Assembly: GCF_002260845.1 (NCBI RefSeq)
Contig: NZ_BEDT01000002.1
Coordinates: forward strand, 124,001-188,000
Direction of reading: 5' to 3'
Length of the DNA: 64,000 nucleotides
Source of the DNA: Pseudolactococcus reticulitermitis
GTDB taxonomy: Bacteria > Bacillota > Bacilli > Lactobacillales > Streptococcaceae
Both the position numbers and the translations under genes were made by a program. The notes under the pieces were generated by a model. That model was not told the DNA's origin. It was given only the letters and a program-made list of their open reading frames with translations, and searched no databases. Each line of letters opens with the position of its first letter. The first letter of the stretch is position 1. Positions 1 through 7,552 of the stretch are shown piece after piece.

Positions 1-1653
1 ATTGATTATGTTGCGCGTGAAATTGGTCCACGTTTATGCTCTAAAGAGGTGTTTTTTGATGCTGACCAGATTAAAAAATGTATTGGCTATATCGAAAAAT
101 GGTTTTTTAAACTGGAAAATTTTCAAAAATTTATCATCGCTTTTGTGTTTTTATATTTTTCGGAGAATAAAGCAAATGTTTACCGTGAATTTTTAATCAT
201 GATGGGGCGTGGCGGTGGCAAAAACGGTTTGATTTCTGGTATTTGTTCGTATCTGTTGACACCGATGCATGGTATTGACAAGTATGACATTTCAATCGTG
301 GCGAATAGCGAGGAGCAAGCAAAAGTCAGTTTTGATGAGATTTACGATGTGATTGAGGGAAACCCTGCGCTTAAAAAGACTTTTGATAATAAAAGGGCAA
401 GAATCAGAAACCGTCAGACTAAAAGCGTGATTCGTTATGTGACTAGCAATGGTAGCACGAAGGATGGTGCGCGTGATGGCGCTGTTATTTTTGACGAAAT
501 ACATCGCTATGAGAGTAATCGTGATGTACGGGTGCATGTTTCCGGGCTTGGCAAGCGCCCAAATCCACGGCAATTTTACATCGGGACTGATGGCTATGTG
601 CGTGATGGCTTTATCGATAACATTAAAGATAAGGCGCAAAAAGTGCTGACGGGAAAAACGCGTTTTAATTCGCTTTTTCCGTTTATCTGCAAGCTTGATG
701 ATGAGCGTCAGGTGGATGATTTGGCAACGTGGGAGCTTGCCAATCCGATGTTTCACAAGCCTTTGAGTTCATATGCTAAAGACTTGTGGAATGAGGTGGT
801 TGAGCAGTATGAGGAGTTGCAAGATGACCCAAGCAATCGAGAAGAGTTCATGACTAAACGGATGAATTTGCCTGTTGCAGATACTGAGCGGAGTGTGGCG
901 AGCCATGAGGAGCTGGTGGCGACTAAGCGAGAATTTCCTGATTTGGCTGGTCGGCAATGTGTGGGGGCGTTTGACTATGCTGCTGTTCGAGACTTTGCAG
1001 CAGTTGGACTTTTGTTTAAATCAGGCGAGGATTATGTCTGGCTATCTCATAGTTTTGTCCGCAAAGAGTTTGTGGATGCGACTTATGGCTATAGCAAGCC
1101 CAAGGAGACGGTCAATGGCAAGCGGATGTTTGCGCCAATCAAAAAATGGGAGGATGATGGCTTTTTGACGGTACTTGATGCACCGACGATTAGCGCTGAC
1201 CATATAGCAGATTGGTTTGTCAGGATGCGTGATGACGAGGGTTACGATTTGCAGACGATTGTGGCGGATAGATTTAGGGCTGAACATGTGCAACAAGCAT
1301 TTGAAGTGCGTGACTTTGAAGTGCAATATAAAAATAAATTTGATGCGCCGCCGGGTTATCGTTTGGAGATTTTACGAAATGCCCTTGCGATTGATAGTTT
1401 AGTTGCGCCGAAAGTTGAGAGTGCTTTTGCCAGTCAAAATGTCATTTTTGGCGATAATGATATGATGCGGTGGTACACGCATAATGTGTTGCGCAAGCTA
1501 AAGGGCGATGGCAATGTCATCTATGTCAAAAAAGAGGATGTCCGGCGCAAGACGGATGGTTTTAAGGCGTTTGAATACGCGATGTATCATTCGGGAGACT
1601 TGCAAGATGTTAGTGTTGGGGATTTCTATGACAATGTTAATGACTGGTTTTAG
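1..1653 (+). CDS. terL: Phage terminase large subunit (5'-truncated by window)
   Basis: Packages phage DNA into proheads using an N-terminal ATPase and a C-terminal nuclease. The frame is open from base 1, so the true start lies upstream; 550 residues are visible. A Walker A-like GRGGGKNG is at about residues 69-76, and a Walker B with catalytic glutamate (VIFDE) is near 163-167. The C-terminal half has acidic residues in family-like positions (GAFDYAAVRDF, IVADRFR), fitting the RNase H-like nuclease fold. The internal ATG at 49 is not the start, because coding extends above it. It is followed by a terminator-promoter element and then the portal gene, the usual order. The family assignment is secure; the terminase subtype is not determined. 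Confidence 0.93.
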   Translation: MDYVAREIGPRLCSKEVFFDADQIKKCIGYIEKWFFKLENFQKFIIAFVFLYFSENKANVYREFLIMMGRGGGKNGLISGICSYLLTPMHGIDKYDISIVANSEEQAKVSFDEIYDVIEGNPALKKTFDNKRARIRNRQTKSVIRYVTSNGSTKDGARDGAVIFDEIHRYESNRDVRVHVSGLGKRPNPRQFYIGTDGYVRDGFIDNIKDKAQKVLTGKTRFNSLFPFICKLDDERQVDDLATWELANPMFHKPLSSYAKDLWNEVVEQYEELQDDPSNREEFMTKRMNLPVADTERSVASHEELVATKREFPDLAGRQCVGAFDYAAVRDFAAVGLLFKSGEDYVWLSHSFVRKEFVDATYGYSKPKETVNGKRMFAPIKKWEDDGFLTVLDAPTISADHIADWFVRMRDDEGYDLQTIVADRFRAEHVQQAFEVRDFEVQYKNKFDAPPGYRLEILRNALAIDSLVAPKVESAFASQNVIFGDNDMMRWYTHNVLRKLKGDGNVIYVKKEDVRRKTDGFKAFEYAMYHSGDLQDVSVGDFYDNVNDWF

Positions 1654-1703
1654 TGATATGAGCATAGGGCGCGCGAATTGTCAAGCGTGCAAAATTAAGT
1701 TGG

Positions 1704-1743
1704 TTAAAAAAGTCCTATTTTTGAGGCTTTTTTTGTTTATACT
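1704..1743 (+). promoter_or_regulatory. Terminator-promoter punctuation element, copy 1
   Basis: A hairpin of the form AAAAAAG-T-CCT / AGG-CTTTTTT (loop ATTTTTG, one bulged T) runs straight into the -10-like TATACT at 1738-1743. No good -35 is visible. The same arrangement recurs at 5029-5064 and 10844-10881. The rest of 1654-1773 holds no gene. The ribosome binding site of the portal gene (GAAAGGGG) is at 1762-1769. Confidence 0.6.
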
Positions 1744-1773
1744 GGATTTATACAACATGAAGAAAGGGGTGCT

Positions 1774-2901
1774 ATGGGGGTTTTAGATGCCATTTTGGGG
1801 CGCAAGGAGCGGTCTAGTTTTGAATTTGTGATGGCAAGTGCCACTGCTCAGGCGACGATGAAAAACATTGCGCTTGATACGTGTGTGAATTATGTCGCTC
1901 GGACTTTTGCTAAGGCGACTTTTATCAAAAAAGACAAAAATCAAAAGTCTGTTTTTGACGAGGATTACTATTTACTGAATAGTCGTCCCAATCCTAATCA
2001 GACAGCTGCTGAATTTTGGGCACAAGCTGTGTCGAAGTTGATGAGAGATAGTGAATTACTAATTATCACTTATCAGAGGGGTCTTTATATCGCTGATGCG
2101 TTTGTCAAAAATGAATCACTTGCGGGCGATACATACTCAAGCGTATCTGTTAGGTCTAAGACTTTATCTAGAGTATTTTCAACGGATGAAGTTGTTTATC
2201 TAAAAAACGAAAACAAGGCGCTTGATACTTTCTTTGACAGTCTGTGGTCGGACTATGCAAGTATCATGGGGGCGAGTGTTGGCGCACAGATTCGCAGTGG
2301 TCAGGTTCGTGCGCTATGGAGTGTGTCAAACACAAAACTAGATGAGGAAGAACGCAAGAGCCAAAAACGGCTGCGTGAAAACATTGTCGAAGAAATCAAG
2401 AAGTCGCCTGTAGTGCTTATCCCTAGGAAACACGAGAAGGACTATGAGGAGGTTTCGACTAAGCAAGGCACTGGAAAAAATAGCAGCATTGATGATATTA
2501 GCAAAACCAAGAAATTCTACATCGATGACGTAGCGAACATCCTTGGCATTCCGAACGGCTTGATATATGGCGATGTTGCGGACAATCAAAAGAATTATGA
2601 GACTTTCATTGAGACTGTGATTGAGCCGATTGCTAGCAAGTTGATTGATGGACTGAATCATATCGCTTACTCGAAAAGCGAGCTTATCGCTGGATATACG
2701 CTTAAAATGCTAGGCGTGCGACGGCGGGATATGTTTGAGCTGTCTAGTAGCATTGATAAGCTGATTTCGTCAGGTGCAGTCACTCGCAATGAGGTGCGTG
2801 AGGAGTTGGGACGTTCGGCAGTTGAGGGTGGTGATCGCTTCCTGATTACGAAAAATTATGAGTTTGAAGATGGGAAAAAAGAGGGTTCAGCCTCGCCATG
2901 A
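1774..2901 (+). CDS. Phage portal protein
   Basis: A 375-residue portal protein of the HK97-like type. It forms the dodecameric ring at the capsid vertex through which DNA enters and leaves. The N-terminus (ATAQATMKNIALDTCVNYVA) and the stretch from about residue 240 (TKKFYIDDVANILGIPNGLI) are typical of this family, and position directly after the terminase supports the call. The start at 1774 has a GAAAGGGG site 4 bases upstream. The stop is followed within 25 bases by a strong terminator, so late transcription is interrupted here before the accessory island. Confidence 0.9.
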   Translation: MGVLDAILGRKERSSFEFVMASATAQATMKNIALDTCVNYVARTFAKATFIKKDKNQKSVFDEDYYLLNSRPNPNQTAAEFWAQAVSKLMRDSELLIITYQRGLYIADAFVKNESLAGDTYSSVSVRSKTLSRVFSTDEVVYLKNENKALDTFFDSLWSDYASIMGASVGAQIRSGQVRALWSVSNTKLDEEERKSQKRLRENIVEEIKKSPVVLIPRKHEKDYEEVSTKQGTGKNSSIDDISKTKKFYIDDVANILGIPNGLIYGDVADNQKNYETFIETVIEPIASKLIDGLNHIAYSKSELIAGYTLKMLGVRRRDMFELSSSIDKLISSGAVTRNEVREELGRSAVEGGDRFLITKNYEFEDGKKEGSASP

Positions 2902-2922
2902 GGGGGGACATCCTCCATATGG

Positions 2923-2958
2923 AAAAACCTTGCAAATAGCTTATTTGCAAGGTTTTTT
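2923..2958 (+). terminator. Intrinsic terminator after portal
   Basis: A perfect stem AAAAACCTTGCAAATA / TATTTGCAAGGTTTTT with loop GCT and a T-run. Its outer part (AAAAACCTTG ... CAAGGTTTTTTA) is nearly identical to the terminator after the endolysin at 21254-21289. Both terminators are directly followed by a version of the same accessory cassette. Confidence 0.9.
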
Positions 2959-2998
2959 ATTGGCTTAAAAATATTTTAGAAAAAGTTTTAGTTTATGC

Positions 2999-3027
2999 TT
3001 GACTTTATGTATTCGGTTTAGTATAAT
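2999..3027 (+). promoter_or_regulatory. Strong promoter of accessory cassette 1
   Basis: TTGACT (2999-3004), a 17-base spacer, then TATAAT (3022-3027), which is close to full consensus. The transcribed segment 3028-3065 (AGATATAGGGTT..GAAAGAAAGGCTT.ACCTGATA) is conserved at the same distance from the -10 box in cassette 2 (21356-21393). It can fold into a GGTTGAG/CTTGACC hairpin. Confidence 0.85.
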
Positions 3028-3092
3028 ATAGATATAGGGTTGAGAAAGAAAGGCTTGACCTGATACTAAGACCAACGGAAAGGGCTATCGTG

Positions 3093-3218
3093 ATGAAGTC
3101 AAGGAGAAATAAGAAAAAAGCTTCTAAACTTGACCTACTTATCAAAATAGTTGGCTTGCTAGTAGCAATAGCAACACTAATCAACTTGATAATAGATATT
3201 GTTAAGAAACTTTCTTAG
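3093..3218 (+). CDS. Short basic-hydrophobic peptide, candidate type I toxin
   Basis: A 41-residue peptide. The first 12 residues are strongly basic (MKSRRNKKKASK), one hydrophobic helix follows at about residues 14-36, and the tail is KKLS. A GGAAAGGG ribosome site is at 3077-3084. The gene is driven by the consensus promoter at 2999 and ends 10 bases before a hairpin. Converging on it from the right is a good minus-strand promoter (3270-3298), the layout of Fst-like and holin-like type I toxin loci. I do not recognise the sequence as a named family; toxin function is inferred from size, charge pattern, and overlapping antisense transcription. A related ORF lies in cassette 2. Confidence 0.55.
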   Translation: MKSRRNKKKASKLDLLIKIVGLLVAIATLINLIIDIVKKLS

Positions 3219-3228
3219 AGTTAGAGAG

Positions 3229-3259
3229 GCGAGGGTTGGAAAGCCCAGTCCTTGCTTTT
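3229..3259. terminator. Hairpin terminator, possibly bidirectional
   Basis: GCGAGGGTTGG pairs with CCCAGTCCTTGC (several G-U pairs as RNA) around an AAAG loop, followed by TTTTC. It ends the cassette 1 peptide transcript. The antisense transcript from 3263 would read the complement of the same hairpin at its 5' end. Confidence 0.6.
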
Positions 3260-3269
3260 CTATACTTTG

Positions 3270-3298
3270 ATTTTAGCACAAAATATAAAAATGAACAA
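3270..3298 (-). promoter_or_regulatory. Antisense promoter converging on peptide gene
   Basis: On the minus strand, TTGTTC (3298-3293), a 17-base spacer, then TAAAAT (3275-3270) preceded by TGC (extended -10). Predicted start is near 3263, reading leftward through the hairpin and the 3' end of the 41-residue peptide gene. This fits an antisense antitoxin RNA. No transcript data are available to confirm it. Confidence 0.55.
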
Positions 3299-3410
3299 AT
3301 TTAATAAGTGGCTTGAAAATCAAGCGACGGTCACTAAAATATTAATTTTAGCGTTTCTAATTTTGGCGTTTGTTTATATGATTTTACAGATAGTTGTGAA
3401 ATTAACATAA
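3291..3410 (+). CDS. 39-residue single-helix membrane peptide
   Basis: Begins MNKFNKWLENQATVTK, followed by one hydrophobic segment (about residues 17-35) and a KLT end. It sits between the convergent RNA module and the ribbon-helix-helix gene. Cassette 2 has a one-helix membrane peptide at the same place (21593-21733). No clear ribosome binding site is visible, and its ATG overlaps the -35 box of the antisense promoter, so expression is uncertain. Function unknown. Confidence 0.45.
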   Translation: MNKFNKWLENQATVTKILILAFLILAFVYMILQIVVKLT

Positions 3411-3424
3411 ACGAAAAGAAAAAA

Positions 3425-3589
3425 ATGGGTCGTCCACCGTCTAGCAATCCTAAAGGCGTGCCAACGACAATAAGATTGGATGAAAAAACTGATAAATTTT
3501 TGAAGAAGTATTCGGAAATTGAAAAAGTGAGTAAAGCTGAAACGGTTCGCCGTGGTCTTGAAAAACTTGAAAAAGAATGGAAAAAATAA
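3425..3589 (+). CDS. Small ribbon-helix-helix protein, cassette 1
   Basis: A 54-residue CopG/Arc-like DNA-binding protein. An MGRPPSSNPKG leader is followed by a beta strand (PTTIRLDEKT) and two helices (DKFLKKYSEIEKV, KAETVRRGLEKLEKEW). Such proteins dimerise and usually repress their own promoter or act as antitoxin-type regulators. The start MGRP matches that of the cassette 2 protein at 21748. An A-rich stretch with GAAAAG precedes the ATG. The operator is unknown; the promoter at 2999 is the obvious candidate. Two large hairpins follow. Confidence 0.75.
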   Translation: MGRPPSSNPKGVPTTIRLDEKTDKFLKKYSEIEKVSKAETVRRGLEKLEKEWKK

Positions 3590-3591
3590 AA

Positions 3592-3688
3592 ACAGCATTA
3601 CCTTTCTGATTGGCGTCCGTCAGATAATGCTGTCCACTGAACAACCTCGAAAGATTGCTATAGCATAATTATAGCACAAATCTTTTCG
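3592..3688 (+). repeat. Two consecutive inverted repeats after the RHH gene
   Basis: First structure: ACAGCATTA (3592-3600) pairs with TAATGCTGT (3625-3633), with an inner CTGA/TCAG stem. Second: CGAAAGATT-GCTATA (3648-3662) pairs with TATAGC-ACA-AATCTTTTCG (3670-3688). Neither is followed by a T-run, so they are not ordinary terminators. They may be RNA structures or recombination junctions. Confidence 0.6.
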
Positions 3689-3712
3689 TGGCTCAATGAA
3701 AGGATTTTTATT

Positions 3713-3940
3713 ATGTCTAAAAAACTTACTATCCCTCAAACTGAGACGAGCATGTCTCGGTTTGATAAAGGTATATTTAGTCAAACGCTGTCAGCTTTGA
3801 AATATGCAATCTATACGGTTGAGAAGCTTGAATCTGATTATAACGCTATGTTAGAAGAACTGAACGTGCCACCGACGAATACTGAGGCTGAAAGCGCCCA
3901 AAATAAGACGATAAGTTTACTTGACAGACGTTGTCTGTGA
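3713..3940 (+). CDS. Hypothetical phage protein (75 aa)
   Basis: A small soluble protein with an AAAGGA ribosome site (3700-3705). The middle (residues 20-50: FSQTLSALKYAIYTVEKLES...) looks helical, possibly coiled coil. The C-terminus has no recognisable motif. It lies in the accessory island between portal and protease, and the next gene follows after 13 bases. I do not recognise it and assign no function. Confidence 0.6.
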   Translation: MSKKLTIPQTETSMSRFDKGIFSQTLSALKYAIYTVEKLESDYNAMLEELNVPPTNTEAESAQNKTISLLDRRCL

Positions 3941-3953
3941 TTGAGGTGGCGTT

Positions 3954-4187
3954 ATGAAAATAACTAGAAAAGAAAAAGAAGTTTTGGCAATTTTGCTTGG
4001 GATTGAGTTGTCTGAGTTGACAATAATTTTAGATGTTGCTCAGGTTATCAAAGGCTGGATACTTGATGACAACAAAGATTTTAGTATCTATGACATTTCA
4101 GATTTAGCTAGAGATTCAAATATTGGCTTTTCAGAGGTTTATCAGGCAATCGTTAGGACTGCTGAACTGTACGAAGATATAGCGTGA
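3954..4187 (+). CDS. Hypothetical phage protein (77 aa)
   Basis: Starts MKITRKEKEVLAILLG with a GAGGTGGC ribosome site. The composition is mostly helical and acidic, and the C-terminal part (DISDLARDSNIGFSEVYQAI) resembles a helix-turn-helix-like helical pair without being diagnostic. It forms a two-gene unit with the upstream ORF and ends just before a decayed terminator-promoter element. No family recognised. Confidence 0.6.
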   Translation: MKITRKEKEVLAILLGIELSELTIILDVAQVIKGWILDDNKDFSIYDISDLARDSNIGFSEVYQAIVRTAELYEDIA

Positions 4188-4189
4188 TG

Positions 4190-4238
4190 AGAAGTCCTAT
4201 TTTTGCTTTAAAAATTCTTTACAATGGTGTTATGGAGG
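4190..4238 (+). promoter_or_regulatory. Decayed terminator-promoter element before antirepressor
   Basis: GAAGTCCTATTTTTG matches the left half of the prophage punctuation element. The right half of the hairpin is missing and replaced by CTTTAAAAATTCTTTACAAT, where TACAAT (about 4220-4225) can serve as -10. A GGAGG ribosome site follows at 4234-4238. It may retain promoter but not terminator activity. Confidence 0.4.
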
Positions 4239-4247
4239 ATGAACGTG

Positions 4248-5009
4248 ATGAATGATTTAATCAAAATTACAACGAATGAAAATGATGAACAACTTGTCAG
4301 CGGTCGGGAATTACATGAATTTTTAGGGATTGAAACTCCGTATGCAAAATGGTTTGGTCGTATGGCTGATTATGGCTTTAGTGAAAATATAGATTATGTG
4401 GTCGCGGACATTTTTGTCCCTAACTCAAATGGTGGTCGGCAAACGCAGGTAGACCACGCTATGAAGATAGATATGGCAAAAGAAATCTCAATGATACAGC
4501 GTAACGAGAGAGGTAGGCAAGCCAGACTGTATTTTATTCAAGTTGAGAGGGCTTGGAATAGCGAAGAAATGATTTTACTTCGTAGTCGTCAGATTTTAGA
4601 ACGCAAGCTTGAAACTTTACAGCTTGAGAATAATCAGTTATCAGAGCAGAAATTGATTGCGGAGCAACGTGTTAATGAGTTGCAACCTAAAGCGAGTTAT
4701 TATGACTATGTACTACAAACCAAAGGGCTGGTGTCTGTATCAATCATCGCTAAACAATACGGGAAAAGTGCGGTTTGGTTGAATAAACTATTGCATGAGT
4801 ACGGCATTATCTTCAAACAAGGTAATGTTTGGTTACTTTATCAGAAATACGCTGATAAGGGGTATACCAAGACAAATTTTGCGCCTGATGATGTGGCACA
4901 GTTGCACCCTCATACTAAATGGACACAGCAAGGCATGCTGTTTATCTATGAGTTGTTGAAATCAAAAGAGATTTTACCCATGGTGGAACGTGATGGACAG
5001 GCGAGCTAG
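4248..5009 (+). CDS. Phage antirepressor, AntA/AntB plus KilAC domains
   Basis: The N-terminal AntA/AntB domain (about residues 1-100: QLVSGRELHEFLGIETPYAK, then ENIDYVVAD) and the C-terminal KilA-C domain (about 125-250) define a phage antirepressor. Such proteins bind or sideline the lysogeny repressor and favour induction. Start chosen at 4248 because GGAGG at 4234-4238 is 9 bases upstream; the earlier ATG at 4224 overlaps the -10 box. The location is odd: antirepressors normally sit in the lysogeny or early region, not between portal and prohead protease. The next element is a complete terminator-promoter copy. Confidence 0.85.
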   Translation: MNDLIKITTNENDEQLVSGRELHEFLGIETPYAKWFGRMADYGFSENIDYVVADIFVPNSNGGRQTQVDHAMKIDMAKEISMIQRNERGRQARLYFIQVERAWNSEEMILLRSRQILERKLETLQLENNQLSEQKLIAEQRVNELQPKASYYDYVLQTKGLVSVSIIAKQYGKSAVWLNKLLHEYGIIFKQGNVWLLYQKYADKGYTKTNFAPDDVAQLHPHTKWTQQGMLFIYELLKSKEILPMVERDGQAS

Positions 5010-5028
5010 AGAAAAAAATCATAACTTG

Positions 5029-5064
5029 AAAAGTCCGCTTTTTTGGACTTTTTTTGTTTATACT
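5029..5064 (+). promoter_or_regulatory. Terminator-promoter punctuation element, copy 2
   Basis: A perfect hairpin AAAAGTCC / GGACTTTT with a T-run, then TATACT at 5059-5064 inside TTTGTTTATACTGAATTTATA. This string matches copy 1 at 1731-1752 almost base for base. It terminates the accessory island and probably restarts transcription for protease, capsid and connector genes. Confidence 0.65.
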
Positions 5065-5096
5065 GAATTTATAGAGCGATTGAGAGGAGGTGAGGA

Positions 5097-5864
5097 ATGA
5101 TGTTGAAGTTTTTATTTAATGGTGCGGTAATTGATGATAGCGATGCTTGGTTTTATGATTGGTTTGATGACCCTTATGTGAGTCCTAAAAAAGTTAAAGA
5201 TTTTTTGGCACAAGCTGGAGGTCAAGACATTCAGGTGTCTATCAATTCAGGTGGTGGGTCTGTCTTTGCGGGCAGTGAAATTTTTACGGCGTTGAAAGAA
5301 TACGACGGAAAAGTTGAGGTAGTCGTCAGTGGCATTGCTGCAAGTATCGCAAGCGTTGTGGCAATGGCTGGTGACGTGGTTAAGATTAGCCCATTGGGTC
5401 AGATGATGATCCACAATGCGGCCATGGTCGATTATGGCGATTATCGGGAGTTTGACCATGCCAGTCAGATTTTATTTGCAACGAGCGAGAGCCTAGCCAA
5501 GGTTTATGCTGAGAAGTCTGGTAAGACGGTCGATGAAGTGTTGGCTTTGATGAATGCTGAAACTTGGATGACGGCTGATAAGGCGGTTGAGCATGGTTTT
5601 GCGGATGAGGTGCTGTTTATTAACAGCGAGCCGATGCAAATGGTTGCAAGTGCTGGGCATATCGTTAGCAAGGATAAAATCGAAGCCTTTAAGGCGATGA
5701 TGGCTGATAAACAAAATCAGACTGCTGCTGAAGCGGACAAAATCAAAATTGATGGCGAGAAACTTGCTAAACTTGTCAATCAGGCTGTGGAAAAAGCGCT
5801 TGAGGACAAAACGACGGAAAAACCAAAGCAGGTCAATGATTTGGCACGCTTTGTCTTTTTATAA
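5097..5864 (+). CDS. ClpP-like prohead maturation protease
   Basis: A 255-residue head maturation protease of the ClpP/S49-related type, which trims the capsid scaffold during prohead maturation. The ClpP signature is visible: nucleophile Ser83 in SGIAASIAS, His106 in MMIHNA, and the SINSGGGSVFAG loop around 48-59. The C-terminal ~60 residues are charged and may act as scaffold. The ribosome site GAGGAGGTGAG immediately precedes ATGATG. The capsid gene follows after 18 bases, as expected. Confidence 0.9.
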   Translation: MMLKFLFNGAVIDDSDAWFYDWFDDPYVSPKKVKDFLAQAGGQDIQVSINSGGGSVFAGSEIFTALKEYDGKVEVVVSGIAASIASVVAMAGDVVKISPLGQMMIHNAAMVDYGDYREFDHASQILFATSESLAKVYAEKSGKTVDEVLALMNAETWMTADKAVEHGFADEVLFINSEPMQMVASAGHIVSKDKIEAFKAMMADKQNQTAAEADKIKIDGEKLAKLVNQAVEKALEDKTTEKPKQVNDLARFVFL

Positions 5865-5882
5865 ATTTTAACGGAGGTCAAA

Positions 5883-7013
5883 ATGACTATTTTTAACACT
5901 TTACCTAACTACCAGGCGGCGGTCGCTAAATTTACGGAATCAATGGCAAATGATGCGGACAAAGCGACGCAAAATGCTCTGTATGCTGAGGCCATGCAAA
6001 CTCTGGGCAGTGATTTGACGGAGACGTTGACGAACTCAAACAAAGAAACGCTTGAAGGCATGTTTGCCAGTCAACATGCTAACAAGGGCATGACGGCAAC
6101 TGAAATCAAGTTTTTCAATGACATTGCCAAAAACGTTGGCACTAAAAATCCGCTTCTTTTGCCGGAAGAAACGGTCAACGAAGTATTTGAAGACTTGGTT
6201 TCTGAACATCCATTGCTAGGTGCGATTAACTTCAAAAATGCTGGCTTGCGCTTAAAAGCGCTCGTGGCTGAAACATCTGGTGCTGCGGGTTGGGACAATG
6301 TCTTTACTGACATTAAAAATCAGCTGGATGCGGTATTCACTGAGGAAGATTTCTCACAAAGCAAGCTGACGGCGTTTGTGGTCATTCCTAAAGATGCTCT
6401 ACAATTTGGCGCAAGCTGGATTAAGCAATTTGTCATCGCACAAATCGGTGAGGCATTCGCAGTTGCGCTTGAGGCGGCGGTTGTCAATGGTGATGGTAAC
6501 AAAAAACCGATTGGATTGACACGTAACCTGAACAATGGCACAACGTCAAATGGCGTGACGACGTTTAATCCTAAAACAGCAACACTTAATTTGACGACTT
6601 TGAATCCTCAAAATGCGCCTACTTTGTTACAACCTGCGATGTCAACACTTTCTATCTCTGAAAAAGGGAAGTCAGTGGCAATCGGCGGGTCAGTCATCAT
6701 GCTGGTCAATCCATCGGACTATTATGCACTGGAAGCGAAGTTTACAGCGCTTAATGTTAATGGGGTTTACACCTTTACCTTACCGTTTGGCATCCAAGTG
6801 ATGCAGTCTGTTGCGGTTACTGCAGGGACGGCGGTTATCTTTGTGGCGAAACGTTATGATGCTTATGTCGGAGGTGGCACAGAGATTAAGGAATTTGACC
6901 AGACGTTGGCGCTGGATGACTTGAACCTTTACACGGCTAAGGCTTACTATTTCGGTAAACCGAAAGATAATAATGTGGCTGTGATTGCGACATTGGTCGC
7001 GCAAGGAGCATGA
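5883..7013 (+). CDS. Major capsid protein, HK97 fold
   Basis: A 376-residue capsid protein. The N-terminal ~90 residues (helical, acidic) probably form the delta/scaffold domain removed by the upstream protease. From about residue 95 (NPLLLPEETVNEVFEDLVSE) the sequence fits the phage major capsid family, including the GDGNKKPIGL loop and the FGIQVMQS region. Strong GGAGG site before the ATG. Immediately downstream are a small gene and four connector-type genes, completing the head module. Confidence 0.92.
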   Translation: MTIFNTLPNYQAAVAKFTESMANDADKATQNALYAEAMQTLGSDLTETLTNSNKETLEGMFASQHANKGMTATEIKFFNDIAKNVGTKNPLLLPEETVNEVFEDLVSEHPLLGAINFKNAGLRLKALVAETSGAAGWDNVFTDIKNQLDAVFTEEDFSQSKLTAFVVIPKDALQFGASWIKQFVIAQIGEAFAVALEAAVVNGDGNKKPIGLTRNLNNGTTSNGVTTFNPKTATLNLTTLNPQNAPTLLQPAMSTLSISEKGKSVAIGGSVIMLVNPSDYYALEAKFTALNVNGVYTFTLPFGIQVMQSVAVTAGTAVIFVAKRYDAYVGGGTEIKEFDQTLALDDLNLYTAKAYYFGKPKDNNVAVIATLVAQGA

Positions 7014-7014
7014 G

Positions 7015-7218
7015 ATGGAAATTAAGGTTTTAACTGATTTTGTTGATTTTTCGGTCAATCGCACACGCCATGTTGGCGAGGTGTTTGAGGTAACTGAAGA
7101 GCGCTTTTCCGAACTCAATGCAGCCTTGCCAGATTTCGTTGAAAAGTTTGGCGAGGGTGTAGCCGAAAAAGACGATGTGCCGAAGAAAAATGGCAAAAAA
7201 TCAGCTGCTAAAAAATAA
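7015..7218 (+). CDS. Small phage head-associated protein (67 aa)
   Basis: Starts one base after the capsid stop, with AAGGAG upstream of ATG 7015. Residues 1-45 (VLTDFVDFSVNRTRHVGEVFEVTEERF) resemble the short conserved protein often found between capsid and gp6-type connector in siphophages; the tail is lysine-rich (KKNGKKSAAKK). A structural or assembly role is inferred from position only. Confidence 0.75.
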   Translation: MEIKVLTDFVDFSVNRTRHVGEVFEVTEERFSELNAALPDFVEKFGEGVAEKDDVPKKNGKKSAAKK

Positions 7219-7228
7219 GGGGTAGGCT

Positions 7229-7552
7229 ATGACGCTAGAAGAAATAAAAACGTGGGTCGATAACAAACTTAGTGCATTTAAGCTAAGAATGCGTATCGGA
7301 TCGAATGCTGAGGATAAGAATTTAAGGCAGATGTTGACATCTAGCGCCACAACACTGATTCGCTTGACTGGGGCGCGTGACTTAGATGACCCGACACTTG
7401 TCAGTCTCATCTTTGATCGTGCTAGATACGAGTATAATGATGCCTTGGATGAATTTGTGGGCAATTACCACGAGGAAATCAATATGCTTTATGTGCAGTA
7501 TGGTCTGGAGGGTGATGCCGATGATAACAAGCCAGAAACAGGGCAAGAATAA
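7229..7552 (+). CDS. Head-tail connector, gp6-like
   Basis: A 107-residue protein resembling the HK97 gp6/SPP1 gp15 adaptor family. It has an N-terminal helix (LEEIKTWVDNKLSAF), the segment LRQMLTSSATTLIRLTG, and SLIFDRARYEYNDALDEF in the middle. These proteins form the ring under the portal. It overlaps the next gene by 32 bases, typical for this module. Confidence 0.85.
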   Translation: MTLEEIKTWVDNKLSAFKLRMRIGSNAEDKNLRQMLTSSATTLIRLTGARDLDDPTLVSLIFDRARYEYNDALDEFVGNYHEEINMLYVQYGLEGDADDNKPETGQE

